DNA of 64,000 nt, from NCBI GenBank assembly GCA_016743945.1, contig JADGFI010000003.1, positions 186,001-250,000 of the forward strand, given 5' to 3'. Source of the stretch: Desulfobacteraceae bacterium. Lineage in GTDB: Bacteria; Desulfobacterota; Desulfobacteria; Desulfobacterales; Desulfobacteraceae. A program made the translations under genes and the position numbers. This document shows positions 35,146 to 44,212 of this stretch, in pieces. How positions within the stretch are numbered: position 1 is the stretch's first letter; the number at the start of each line of letters is the position of its first letter. The notes under the pieces were generated by a model. That model made no database searches, was not told the origin of the DNA, and saw nothing but the letters and a program-made list of their open reading frames with translations.

Positions 35146-37071
35146 TTATACGGATCTGGCAATCTCTTCGGCTTCAGAAATGCAATACATCAAATGCCTT
35201 GGGGATTTGGCATCCCCAATAAAATAAAATTGTGCGTTGGTGTTCGTTACCAGCTTCTTGGCATCCCGGATAGACTGCTGCTTTTCAGAAATAACCACCG
35301 TGTCAAATTTTGTAAGCGTGAGGGTCTGTCCATTGGATTTAAACACGGCCCCATCATCGGTAAATGCCTGGATTGCCACATTTTTATACAGGTCAACCTT
35401 CCCTTTTTTCAAGCGCTCCCTTAAATAGTAGCGATCATTACTGGACATCTCTTCGGCAAAACTCTTTTTCCGATTCAATACCACCACTTGTTTTCCCTGG
35501 TCTGCCAGGAAATCAGCCGTAATCAAACCGGTCATTCCACCCCCCAAAACAATTACCCGATCCCCGGCTTTTTCCCTGCCCTTGAGCAGGTCCACATTGG
35601 TGATCAACCCCATGGCTGTCTGGAACAACCCTTTTATCACCGGCATGTCCGGCAGGGAACCGGTGGCAAGGATAACCTTATCCGGCTTAATCTCATTCAA
35701 AAGATCCCTGGACAAGGGGGTGTCATATCGGGTTTCAACCCCCAGACGCTCCATCTCCTCTTTAAAAAAATGGAGGATATCCCCAAGTTCTCCCCTGCCG
35801 GGAGCCTTGGCGGCCAGAGCCAAAAGGCCACCGGAATCAGATTCTCGTTCACAGATCAGGGGTTCATGTCCCTTGAGTGCAAACATTCTGGCGGCTGCCA
35901 TGCCAGCAGGACCGGCCCCCACCACCACCACCTTTAAAGGGGTTTGAGAAGCGGCCTCTTCCTTGATTTTATATTCCCGGCCCACATCGGGGTTCACCAC
36001 ACAGGATCCCGGCTCCTTTGCCAGGACAGCATGGATGCAGCCAAGGCAACACCCCACGCAGGGCCGGATCTGGGAAAACTTGCCTTCTCTTGCCTTCCGA
36101 GGATACTGGGGATCTGCCAGAAAAGACCGGCCCATGGAAACCATGTCTGCTTTTCCATCTTTCAGGATCTGGTTGGCATGTTCTGGATCCTTGATCCTGC
36201 CCACGGTGATCACCGGAATGTCCACCACCTTTTCCACGGCTTCGGCCAGATGGACAAAACACCCCTGGGGGGTGTACATGGACGGGATGGTCAGCTCCGT
36301 GGATCCATAGACCCCGCCGGAGATATGGAGATAGGCCACCCCGGCCTTTTCCAGCAGGGGCGCAAGGCGCACCGTGTCCTTAAGCTCCCAGCCGTTTTCA
36401 ATATAATCGTTCCCGTTGATCCGAATGCCCAGGGGAAACTCTGTTCCGGCTTGTTCTTGGATGGCCTCAATGATTTCAAATAAAAACCGGGTCCGGTTCC
36501 CAAAGGACCCGCCATATTCGTCTATTCTGATATTGGAGTTGGGTGCCATGAACTGGTTGATCAAATACCCGTGGGCCCCATGGATTTCGATAAAGTCAAA
36601 TCCTGCTTCCCGGCACCGCCTTGCAGAATCGCCAAAACAGGCGACCAATTCCTTTATTTCTTTCACTTCAAGGGCCCGGACCTCACCTTTAACAACTGCC
36701 GGAGCCGGTATGGCAGATGGGGCCACCTTTATGGGGAGATAGGATTGACGCCCCCCGTGCATGAGCTGGACCCCGAAGCGGGTATCATAACGTTTGACCC
36801 GCTCCACCATCTTTTTTAACGAAGGAATACACGAATCATCGTACATCTGGGGAAGATCCGGCAGTTCCTGGCCCCCCGGGTGAACACTGCCTCCCCCCAC
36901 CAGCATCATGCCCACTTCCCCCCGGGCCCGCTCCACAAAATATTCAATGAGTTGATCCGTAACATGGCAACGCTCATCCACCCCGAAATTAATACTCATG
37001 GCAGACATCATCAGCCGGTTCTTTACGGTCATATTTCCTATTTGGATCGGGTTAAAAAGGTGCGATAACAT
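35146..37071 (-). CDS. NADH:flavin oxidoreductase, 2,4-dienoyl-CoA reductase (FadH) type
   Basis: 641 residues. The N-terminal 370 residues are an Old Yellow Enzyme FMN barrel (NPIQIGNMTVKNR start, FDFIEIHGAHGYLINQF with the catalytic HGAH pair, DEYGGSFGNRTRF). Next come the Fe-S cysteines (RPCVGCCLGCIH, SCVVNPDVG), then an FAD/NAD(P) module (VVVVGAGPAGMAAARMFALKGH and VIVLGGGMTGLITADFLA). The arrangement matches FadH and BaiCD-type enoate reductases. The physiological substrate may be an unsaturated acyl-CoA or another enone; without neighbours this stays open. Confidence 0.9.
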   Translation of the reverse strand: MLSHLFNPIQIGNMTVKNRLMMSAMSINFGVDERCHVTDQLIEYFVERARGEVGMMLVGGGSVHPGGQELPDLPQMYDDSCIPSLKKMVERVKRYDTRFGVQLMHGGRQSYLPIKVAPSAIPAPAVVKGEVRALEVKEIKELVACFGDSARRCREAGFDFIEIHGAHGYLINQFMAPNSNIRIDEYGGSFGNRTRFLFEIIEAIQEQAGTEFPLGIRINGNDYIENGWELKDTVRLAPLLEKAGVAYLHISGGVYGSTELTIPSMYTPQGCFVHLAEAVEKVVDIPVITVGRIKDPEHANQILKDGKADMVSMGRSFLADPQYPRKAREGKFSQIRPCVGCCLGCIHAVLAKEPGSCVVNPDVGREYKIKEEAASQTPLKVVVVGAGPAGMAAARMFALKGHEPLICERESDSGGLLALAAKAPGRGELGDILHFFKEEMERLGVETRYDTPLSRDLLNEIKPDKVILATGSLPDMPVIKGLFQTAMGLITNVDLLKGREKAGDRVIVLGGGMTGLITADFLADQGKQVVVLNRKKSFAEEMSSNDRYYLRERLKKGKVDLYKNVAIQAFTDDGAVFKSNGQTLTLTKFDTVVISEKQQSIRDAKKLVTNTNAQFYFIGDAKSPRHLMYCISEAEEIARSV

Positions 37072-37097
37072 CTCAATTAGACTCCCTGTATTTATGA

Positions 37098-38522
37098 TTA
37101 AATTTCTTGGTTGGCAATTTTTTCCAACAAGGATTCCACCAGAACAGCAAACTCGGGTATGGCCTTTTTCCCCTTGATAATTCTTTTACCGCTGACAGAC
37201 TTGAAAAACCGGGTGCAGATGTTGCGCTGGCCTGGGGAAAGTGCTGCCGAAATGCCCATTTTGGAATTGCCAGCCTTTGGGTCCGACCCGAGGGATGTAA
37301 GATCCCGGCGGCCATGGGCCCGATTCATCATATGGGCATAATAGATCAGGGCCCGGTCCATGAGAACGTAGAGAAATTGGAGGTTTTCATTGGGCCCCAC
37401 CTGGAGGCGATCCCCTCCAAGCTGGAGGGTCTGACCGGTTTTTTGAGCGATTTTTTTGCCGCTCCAAATGGCAGACCCGGCCCCCAATAAACCTCCGATG
37501 GCGGTGAACACCCCAAATGTCAGACCGCCTGCCGCCGTGTCCATGACAAGTCCCATGGTGCCGCCCAGAACAGCCCCGGCTGCGGCCAGTTGTTTTTGGG
37601 TCAATCCCAGCAGTTCCCAGGTCTGTTTTGCGAACAAATCATGTTGGAGAAGGGAATAGTCGGGCAGGGGATAGTCATATAGATTGTGCTTAAACAGGGA
37701 CTTAATCTGTGTGAACATCTCTTGTTCAATCCCCCGGACCCCTTTTTGAAAAGAAAGATTGAGTCGTTCCCTGGCCCGGACCGGGTCGGAGGTTAAGGAA
37801 AGACGTTCAGACACAGAAAACCCGAGACTTTTTTCCAGGGCAAGGGTGATATAGGCACAGGCCAGGCGATTTCGTTTTTTCCATTCCCCCTTAAAGGCCA
37901 AAATCACCTTTGAAAGGGAGTCTTCCCATTCCTGATCAATGGATTTCAGGCTTTCCAGCATGCGGATGCGCTCCTTGAAATCAGCCGTATTGGAATTAAA
38001 CACCCGGATGGAATTAAAATATTTGCGGAACTCCAGTTTCCACTCCCGGGTATAATCCTTGTCCATTTGCTTGGAATTAATGATGGCCATGCGGGGCCTG
38101 CCCGTGAGCCTCAATATTTCCATTTCAGCAATATCGTCGTCCCGGACCGGCCTTGCGCCGTTCACCACATAAATAATACCCGCCCCCCTGGCAACCGGTG
38201 CCATGAGTTCACACTCATCGGCAAAAAAAGGATCATCATGAAAGGTTGCAATAAAATGTTCCAGGATCTTTTCCGAATCACCCTGGGCCCGAAACCAGGC
38301 CAGGGTCTGCCGGGGCGCCTGGAACCCGGGGGTATCCACGAACCGGATAATTTTTTTCTTGTCAATTTCAACGGTATAGGTCCGGGAAACCGTGGTCTCG
38401 CCAGGCACCGGGCTGACCCGGATCTGATCGTCCTCGGCAAGGGTGGAAACCACGGAGGACTTGCCTTCATTGGGATGGCCCAGAACCGCAAATTCCGGAA
38501 TATTAAGTGGCGACGTTCTCAT
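37098..38522 (-). CDS. GTPase with DUF3482 domain
   Basis: 474 residues. An N-terminal TRAFAC GTPase domain has Walker A GHPNEGKSS (from residue 15), a switch I threonine region (PGETTVSRTY) and G3 VDTPGF. The C-terminal DUF3482 half includes a hydrophobic glycine-rich hairpin (AAAGAVLGGTMGLVMDTAAGG to GGLLGAGSAI) that can insert into the membrane. The start codon is 1 base away from the stop of the DUF2868 gene, so the two are co-translated. This DUF2868-DUF3482 pairing recurs across proteobacteria; the function is unknown. Membrane remodelling by a dynamin-like action is conceivable but unproven. Confidence 0.85.
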   Translation of the reverse strand: MRTSPLNIPEFAVLGHPNEGKSSVVSTLAEDDQIRVSPVPGETTVSRTYTVEIDKKKIIRFVDTPGFQAPRQTLAWFRAQGDSEKILEHFIATFHDDPFFADECELMAPVARGAGIIYVVNGARPVRDDDIAEMEILRLTGRPRMAIINSKQMDKDYTREWKLEFRKYFNSIRVFNSNTADFKERIRMLESLKSIDQEWEDSLSKVILAFKGEWKKRNRLACAYITLALEKSLGFSVSERLSLTSDPVRARERLNLSFQKGVRGIEQEMFTQIKSLFKHNLYDYPLPDYSLLQHDLFAKQTWELLGLTQKQLAAAGAVLGGTMGLVMDTAAGGLTFGVFTAIGGLLGAGSAIWSGKKIAQKTGQTLQLGGDRLQVGPNENLQFLYVLMDRALIYYAHMMNRAHGRRDLTSLGSDPKAGNSKMGISAALSPGQRNICTRFFKSVSGKRIIKGKKAIPEFAVLVESLLEKIANQEI

Positions 38523-40181
38523 TTATACACCCTTTCCACGATACACCCTTTCCAGCAAGATATCGGGGTTGCCCAATTGATGGATGGCCCGTTTCCAGAC
38601 CTTAAAATTTATGTCCTCCCCGTCCACGACCCAAGGGTCCGCCCCAGGGGTCTGGGTCAAAAGGATATACATAGGCCTGTCCGTAAAAATTTGAGTTTTA
38701 AGCTGAACAAAATAGTGAAGAAGTCCCCGGATGGGGGGCTGCCACGCTTCCTGGAGCAGGATAACCGGATCTTTCGACGCCTTGGCCAGGGAGAAAAGCA
38801 ACTCTCGGTCCTGTGAATAATCAAAGGAGAGGGAAATCATTGAGCGAACACCCAGGAACAAATTTTGCCGGACAGCCTCTTGGACAGCCCCGAAATTTTC
38901 CTGGCCATATACGCTCCCCGACACCAGAACCACGGCATGGGAACTGTTTGATTGCGTCTGTTTTGCCGAAGGCATTTCAGGCCCCGGCCCACCCGATCCC
39001 AACGAATCAGGCTCAAGGAAATCAGCACCAGATGGATCCGCCAGAAAATTATTTTGTCGGCCGGCAAGGTTTACCGGCGTCTCATCAAACCGGATATCCA
39101 TTATGGGTGACTTCATTCGGACCAGCAGTTTTTTAAACCGGGGTCTTTCAAAATCAAATTGGCCCACTGCTCGTCGCTGGGCCATGAAACTTACCATGAT
39201 CAGCATAAGGCGCGGCAGAACCGCATAGAAAAATATGCCCAAGCAAAGAAATGGCCACCAGGATACCAGATCCTTTGTGGCAAGTGTGGAAATTCCCTCC
39301 TTTAACAGGATCCTTGACCCTTCTATTTGTTCAAGGCTTGGATGGGCAAAGCTTCCCGGCACAAACCAGGACCAGGGAAAAGAGATCACAGACAATGCCC
39401 CATGGATACGGTCACTGGCCGCAATAAGGGTGGATTGCCAGCCAAAGGCCATGTCACTGACCGCCACCCGAAACAGGGTCCCCCCCAGGGCGCCTGCGGA
39501 AAAGGCGGCTGCGAAAAAAGAAGAGAGCACAAAAAAGGGCCAGAAAAAAACAAGCCGGTATTCCCTGTTTCTCATCCGGATCAGGGAGGCGGTATATTCA
39601 ATGGTCGCAATTCCCTTCTCCCCCAGGGGCCGGCCTATTTTTTTTAAAATCCCGGGAAACCCCTTAAAGAAAAAGACAGACAACAGGGTATGGACAGTGG
39701 AATAATGGGGTTCTCCATTTCCCGTCCTTCCCTTAAAAAACCGACCCGCCAGCACAAACAAGGTGAGAAAAAACAGCAGGACATGGAAAAAAATAAACAC
39801 CGCAAAGAAAATCGTCACATTTATGGGCCGGGTCCCGTGGTAGGCCAGAAAGGAATAGGCCATGGAGATGCCGGATAAAACCCCTGTGATCACCAGCACA
39901 TAAACAATCCAGCGGTACAGGGAGGAAAACACCCTTCCCGGCAGCAGGGCACTTGGCCCTTCACCGGCCTCGTGAAAAAATACCAGCCGCCGGTATTCAA
40001 GCCATGAAAAAAGCAGGGCGGGCGCCTCCATATCCCCTGCATCCAGGCCCGTCTGATCCAGCTGGGTGAAAATTTCCCGGTCCCTTGCAAGGGTCTTTTC
40101 TTTCTCTTCCACGGAATCCCTTTGGTCGTCCAGGCTTAAAAGGTAATCCAGGTCAATGATATCCTTCAAATAAATGGTCAT
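38523..40181 (-). CDS. DUF2868 membrane protein
   Basis: 552 residues. After a soluble N-terminal stretch (residues 1-95) there are two helix pairs (about 100-125 and 135-165), a loop, then two more (215-245 and 305-335), and a long cytoplasmic C-terminal region that includes VVLVSGSVYGQENFGAVQ and ILLQEAWQPPIRGLLHY. This matches DUF2868 proteins, which lie just upstream of the DUF3482 GTPase. The C-terminal part resembles a Rossmann-like nucleotide fold without a P-loop. The likely job is a membrane partner for the GTPase. It is 8 bp downstream of argP. Confidence 0.85.
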   Translation of the reverse strand: MTIYLKDIIDLDYLLSLDDQRDSVEEKEKTLARDREIFTQLDQTGLDAGDMEAPALLFSWLEYRRLVFFHEAGEGPSALLPGRVFSSLYRWIVYVLVITGVLSGISMAYSFLAYHGTRPINVTIFFAVFIFFHVLLFFLTLFVLAGRFFKGRTGNGEPHYSTVHTLLSVFFFKGFPGILKKIGRPLGEKGIATIEYTASLIRMRNREYRLVFFWPFFVLSSFFAAAFSAGALGGTLFRVAVSDMAFGWQSTLIAASDRIHGALSVISFPWSWFVPGSFAHPSLEQIEGSRILLKEGISTLATKDLVSWWPFLCLGIFFYAVLPRLMLIMVSFMAQRRAVGQFDFERPRFKKLLVRMKSPIMDIRFDETPVNLAGRQNNFLADPSGADFLEPDSLGSGGPGPEMPSAKQTQSNSSHAVVLVSGSVYGQENFGAVQEAVRQNLFLGVRSMISLSFDYSQDRELLFSLAKASKDPVILLQEAWQPPIRGLLHYFVQLKTQIFTDRPMYILLTQTPGADPWVVDGEDINFKVWKRAIHQLGNPDILLERVYRGKGV

Positions 40182-40189
40182 ATTTTTTT

Positions 40190-41086
40190 TTAACAGATCA
40201 CAGCATTTTTAACAATTGCCTTTGAGAATTCATCCAACAGTCGCGAACTTAAATTCCACCTGTGCCAATAAAGATCCACCCCGATACGGGACCCCGGCGC
40301 CAGGTCCACAAAACGGCCGGTTTTAATATGGACACCTCCCTGGAGATCCGGAACCATGCCATAGGCAATCCCATCCAGAATAAGGTCGACAAATTTTTCC
40401 GAAGAAGGAACATAATGAATCGGAATTTTTTGGATCCATTTTGGATGGACGGAACCTTGAAAATATGTTTTTAAAAACCGGGCATGGAGATCGTCCCTGC
40501 GATTGTATATGACGGCGGGTGCTGTTTCCAGGCAATCCTTTGCAAGCCCCCGGGGAAAATGTGTGCTTGCAAATTCAGAGGCGGCAACCATTCGATAGGT
40601 CATGGTCCCAATGGGAATGACAGAACACCCTTGAACCGGTGTTTTTTCGGAGCTGATACAGCCCGCCACCTCCCCGTTTCTGAGTAATTTATGGGTTTTC
40701 TCCTGGTCATCCACCTTTAGATCCAGCAGTACTCGGTTTTCCCCCAAAAAAGAAGTGATTGCCGGGAGAAACCAGGTGGCAAGGCTGTCTGCGTTAATCC
40801 CCAGGGCAAACACCTGGGACGCCTCCCGGGCCAAGGGGTTTAAGCTTTGTTCAAGGTCTGCCTCAAGGCTTTGGACCTGGATATAATGTTTGAGCAAATT
40901 TTTCCCTTCAGGGGTGGGCGCCGGCGGAACCGTCCGGGTCACCAAAAGTGTTCCCAATTGATCTTCCAGGAGTTTTATCCTCTGGGAAACGGCGGACTGG
41001 GTGATATTCAACCGTTGGGCTGCCTTATCAAACCCGCCTTCCTGAATGACGATGGCCAGGGCCTGCAATAATTTATAATCCAACAT
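40190..41086 (-). CDS. argP: LysR-type regulator ArgP
   Basis: 298 residues. The N-terminal helix-turn-helix starts LDYKLLQALAIVIQEGGFDKAAQRLNITQSAVSQRIKLLE, very close to E. coli ArgP (IciA). The effector domain follows. ArgP senses arginine and lysine and activates argO, the basic amino-acid exporter. An argO/lysE homologue is in this window at 47257, 6 kb away on the other strand, which supports the name. It precedes the DUF2868/DUF3482 pair by 8 bp, so the membrane pair may be read from its promoter. Confidence 0.9.
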   Translation of the reverse strand: MLDYKLLQALAIVIQEGGFDKAAQRLNITQSAVSQRIKLLEDQLGTLLVTRTVPPAPTPEGKNLLKHYIQVQSLEADLEQSLNPLAREASQVFALGINADSLATWFLPAITSFLGENRVLLDLKVDDQEKTHKLLRNGEVAGCISSEKTPVQGCSVIPIGTMTYRMVAASEFASTHFPRGLAKDCLETAPAVIYNRRDDLHARFLKTYFQGSVHPKWIQKIPIHYVPSSEKFVDLILDGIAYGMVPDLQGGVHIKTGRFVDLAPGSRIGVDLYWHRWNLSSRLLDEFSKAIVKNAVIC

Positions 41087-41110
41087 GGGGGTTTATTACC
41101 ACAAACCGTG

Positions 41111-41470
41111 TCACCCTTGCATTAAAAAACAGAATTCTCCCATAAAAATATGCGGATTCTCGCCCCTCTTCTCCCCAAAAAAATAAGCCCCCTTCCCGGC
41201 ATCTTTGATACGGGTCAGGTGCATCTCACCGGTTTCATCCAGCCCATTGAAGGGTCAGCTCATCAAACACGGCATCATTTTCATCAATCCAGAAATTTTT
41301 ATCCAGGCCATAGGCTGCCAGTTCTCCAAATACGGTTCCCCATACCGGTGCTTGGATATCCTCTGGAGTTCCATCCACATCCAAAAATTTGAATTCTTGT
41401 GTAATTTGCTGCTGGCTGGTTTCAAGATAATTTCTTGACGAGAAAAGGTCTAAATTGAAAGTATCAATAT
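41111..41470 (-). pseudogene. Frameshifted remnant of a calcium-binding-type (EF-hand/RTX-like) protein
   Basis: Reading the minus strand from about 41470 gives FNLDLFSSRNYLETSQQQ, then GELAAYGLDKNFWIDENDAVFDELTLQW and a stop; one frame away the text resumes DETGEMHLTRIKDAG-KGAYFFG. Joined, this is the D-x-N-x-x-x-ID-x-x-D-x-x-F-x-x-L-x-x-W...DETG...L...GVGAI-like block of a known family of large uncharacterised exported calcium-binding proteins. The stop, the shift and missing middle show decay. It lies between argP and the chemoreceptor and ends at a TGA at 41111-41113. Confidence 0.6.
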
Positions 41471-41494
41471 CAGCCTCCTTTTAACAGAAAAATG

Positions 41495-41538
41495 AAAAAT
41501 ACCGGGAAAAAGAAGGATTCTTTTCCCCGGTATTTTTT
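41495..41538. terminator. Bidirectional terminator after the chemoreceptor gene
   Basis: Perfect 12-bp arms AAAAATACCGGG (41495-41506) and complement (41526-41537), with an inner AAAAAGAA/TTCTTTTC helix. A-run and T-run at either end make it work in both directions. It follows the chemoreceptor stop on the minus strand by about 55 bases. Confidence 0.85.
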
Positions 41539-41592
41539 GCCGGGCAGTCGTCATTTTTTCCATTTAATATCAGTTTTTTAAAACTATATTCT

Positions 41593-43602
41593 TTAACCCT
41601 TTTTCTTTTCAGATACTTTAAAAACACTGATCATGTTTTTCAGAGTTGTTGATAGGGTAGAAAGATCCCCTGCGCTTTTTTCCATTTGGGAACTTTTCTG
41701 GAACATGTTGTCGGCAACAGAGTTCACCTCTGCAATATCCTTTGCTATCTCAGTGGAAACATGGGAACTCTGGGCAACATTTTCATTGACTTCACCAATA
41801 CCCGTGGAAGCCTGGTTGACATTATCAGCCACCTCGGCTGCTGCTGTGGACTGCTCTTCAATAGCAGCAGCAATGCTGGTGACAATTTCATTCATTTCTA
41901 TAATGACTTTAGAAATATTGCCCACCTCATGCACTGTCTCATCTGTGGAATTCTGGATCCCTTGGATTTTTTCTCTGATATTGAGAGTCGCATCTGTTGT
42001 CTGGGCTGCAAGGCCTTTGATTTCACCGGCGACAACAGCAAAGCCCCTGCCGGACTCGCCTGCCCTTGCCGCTTCAATGGCAGCGTTCAGGGCAAGAAGA
42101 TTGGTCTGTTCTGCAATTTCTGTTATCACTTCTGTCACTTTGCTGATTTCCTTTGCCGCCTCACCCAGGAGTTTCACCTTGCCTGAAGCACTCTCAACCC
42201 CTACACTGGCATTATCGGATATCCCCCTGGCCTTGTCACAATTTTGGGCAATTTCACCGAGAGTCATCTTCATCTGACCGGCGGCACAAGAAACGCTGTT
42301 CACATTGGTGGCGGCCTGCTCGCTGGCGGCTGCGACTGAATCCATATTGGAACTCATTTCCTCGGTTGCCGCTGCCACGGTATCGGCCCGTTCAGAAAGA
42401 TTCTTGGACTCTTCACTCATTTGACCTGCAACCAGAAGAACATCTCCGGATGCCGCAGTAACGGTTCCGGCATTGGTGCCGATATCCACAATGATGTTGT
42501 TTAGCCTTTCAAGAAAGGCATCAAACCAGTTTGCAAGGGTTCCGATCTCATCCTGCCTTTCAGAGGCAAGGCGTTTGGTAAGGTCCCCTTCCCCCTGGGC
42601 TGTGTCCTTGAGACCCTCTGAAATCACCTTGATGGGATTGATCACCATAAACTGCAGCAAAAAACCGATAAGGACAAGGATAAAAACGGAGCAAACAATT
42701 CCCACAACAATGATCACCTTTTTTATGCTGGAATTTACAGCAGAAGCCGATGCATTCAATATGGCTCCCGTCCGTTTGATGGCCTCGGCATTTTCCCGAG
42801 TGACCTCATGGAGACCCTTTTTCATTTCTGCCCTCAAGTTGGCTGACCCGGAATCAATTTCCTGGTTTATTTGGGTGCCGTTGCTCTGGTTCAGCGTTTT
42901 AAAACGCGAGGAGAGCTGTTGGATCTCTTTGGTCACCGAGTCCTTGCTAATACAGATGATCATTTTTCCCTGGGGTGTTCCAAAATATTCAATGGGCTGT
43001 TCTAATATAATAACACCCGGATCATTTTTTGACTGGGAAACCACCGTCTGGATGCTGTTTTTGCTTTCTTCACTTTCAAGATATCTTTTAATCCTGTCGT
43101 CCTTGTAATTAAGAGAGCCGGGCAGGGAATTCCCGTCCGTGTCAAAGAAAAGGGTATAGACAATTTCCTTTGTCTTGGCAGCGGCCTTGCTGTATTTAAT
43201 AAGCTCTGGATAATTTTTGTTCATGATGGTGGCTGGCGTAACACTGTTGAGCAATGCTGTAATCCCTTCGGCATTTTTCAAAAGAAGGGCTTCCATCCCT
43301 TTTTGAACCTGCTTCTCTTCTTCCATCAGGGCCTTCTGGGTTGCCTGGGAAAGATTTGCCGACGTTGTTTCCTTCATTGCGGCAAGTAATTTATCCACAT
43401 GGGTTTCCAGTCCGTCAAACGATTGGCGGGCCTCCTTTCCCGTATTTTGTAAAGCCGTTTCAACACTGACACGCATCTCCTTTAAAAGCGCGCTCTGTTT
43501 TTTCAGGATGGAAAAAGAAAGGCCGATAAAGGTGACGGCAAGAACGAGGACTAAAATCAACAAAAGCTTAAGGCTTAAATTTTTCTTTATGAACGAGAAC
43601 AT
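41593..43602 (-). CDS. Methyl-accepting chemotaxis protein
   Basis: 669 residues. One helix near 10-30, a periplasmic sensing region of about 250 residues with a Cache-like segment (VYTLFFDTDGNSLPGSLN, DPGVIILEQPIEYFG), a second helix (about 293-318), HAMP, and the signalling domain. The hairpin tip is present as EVITEIAEQTNLLALNAAIEAARAGESGRGFAVVAGEIKGLA in pieces. It lacks a C-terminal NWETF-type pentapeptide. No che genes are near, so it is an isolated receptor. The ribosome site AAGGAG precedes the ATG and a short CCCAGG/CCTGGG hairpin (43624-43645) sits in the leader. Confidence 0.94.
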   Translation of the reverse strand: MFSFIKKNLSLKLLLILVLVLAVTFIGLSFSILKKQSALLKEMRVSVETALQNTGKEARQSFDGLETHVDKLLAAMKETTSANLSQATQKALMEEEKQVQKGMEALLLKNAEGITALLNSVTPATIMNKNYPELIKYSKAAAKTKEIVYTLFFDTDGNSLPGSLNYKDDRIKRYLESEESKNSIQTVVSQSKNDPGVIILEQPIEYFGTPQGKMIICISKDSVTKEIQQLSSRFKTLNQSNGTQINQEIDSGSANLRAEMKKGLHEVTRENAEAIKRTGAILNASASAVNSSIKKVIIVVGIVCSVFILVLIGFLLQFMVINPIKVISEGLKDTAQGEGDLTKRLASERQDEIGTLANWFDAFLERLNNIIVDIGTNAGTVTAASGDVLLVAGQMSEESKNLSERADTVAAATEEMSSNMDSVAAASEQAATNVNSVSCAAGQMKMTLGEIAQNCDKARGISDNASVGVESASGKVKLLGEAAKEISKVTEVITEIAEQTNLLALNAAIEAARAGESGRGFAVVAGEIKGLAAQTTDATLNIREKIQGIQNSTDETVHEVGNISKVIIEMNEIVTSIAAAIEEQSTAAAEVADNVNQASTGIGEVNENVAQSSHVSTEIAKDIAEVNSVADNMFQKSSQMEKSAGDLSTLSTTLKNMISVFKVSEKKKG

Positions 43603-44212
43603 TCAGTGCTCCTTTATTATTTTCCCAGGGAGAAACCCGCCTGGGCCATTGTTTCGGTTGTGCATACCCTCTCTAAGGGGACAGACTATACTAGTTTATA
43701 TCTCTAAAATCAACGACGAATTCAGTAAAAATATTCATGGCAAAAACGATTCGGAATACAAAAACGACAAAGGAATTAACGGACAGGTCAAAAAGCAGTC
43801 CGGCCTTTTTATTGTTATTTTTCCCTTTTTATTGGAAGAAAAACATATAGAAATTATTCGACTTTTTTTAAAAAAAATAGCTCTTTCCCATTTCATGTGT
43901 TCAAGTCATTTTATTACTTAATCGCCACATTCGGGTTTAATGCTTTAAACTTCAAATCGTCGATTCGTAAATAAAACCACCATTCTGAAATTTCGAAAAG
44001 CGCTAATTCCCCTTGCTTTTGATCTATCGGCTTGGACAAAGGGATTAAGACCCTCAGGAGCTGAGGGTCAAATGGACAGAGCCAATAAGCACCATGGAAC
44101 CCAGGTGAAAACCATACGGGGATATCCACTGGTAAAAAATGCTGCTTACCAACTCAGGAAGGGCGATAGATGGGTATGAACCCTGGCTATACTGGTTAAC
44201 CGTCGCTCTTTT
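43603..44212. other. 610-bp stretch without a convincing gene
   Basis: The chemoreceptor leader occupies the left part, with a CCCAGG/CCTGGG hairpin at 43624-43645. A perfect 9-bp hairpin GACCCTCAG-GAG-CTGAGGGTC lies at 44049-44069 with no T run. A 71-codon frame on the minus strand (44129-43914, GTG start) shows no ribosome site or recognisable motif. The rest is AT-rich and I see nothing more in it. Confidence 0.6.

Noticed and set aside
41150-41438. Plus-strand frames of 77-80 codons between argP and the chemoreceptor
   Set aside because: They are antisense to the decayed minus-strand calcium-binding-type gene, which explains the open frames better.
44049-44069. 9-bp hairpin as a transposon end or terminator
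   Set aside because: No T run, no transposase and no matching second copy seen.
43914-44129. 71-codon minus-strand frame with a GTG start
   Set aside because: No ribosome site, no recognisable motif and a stop just upstream; kept only as a remark in the gene-poor stretch.
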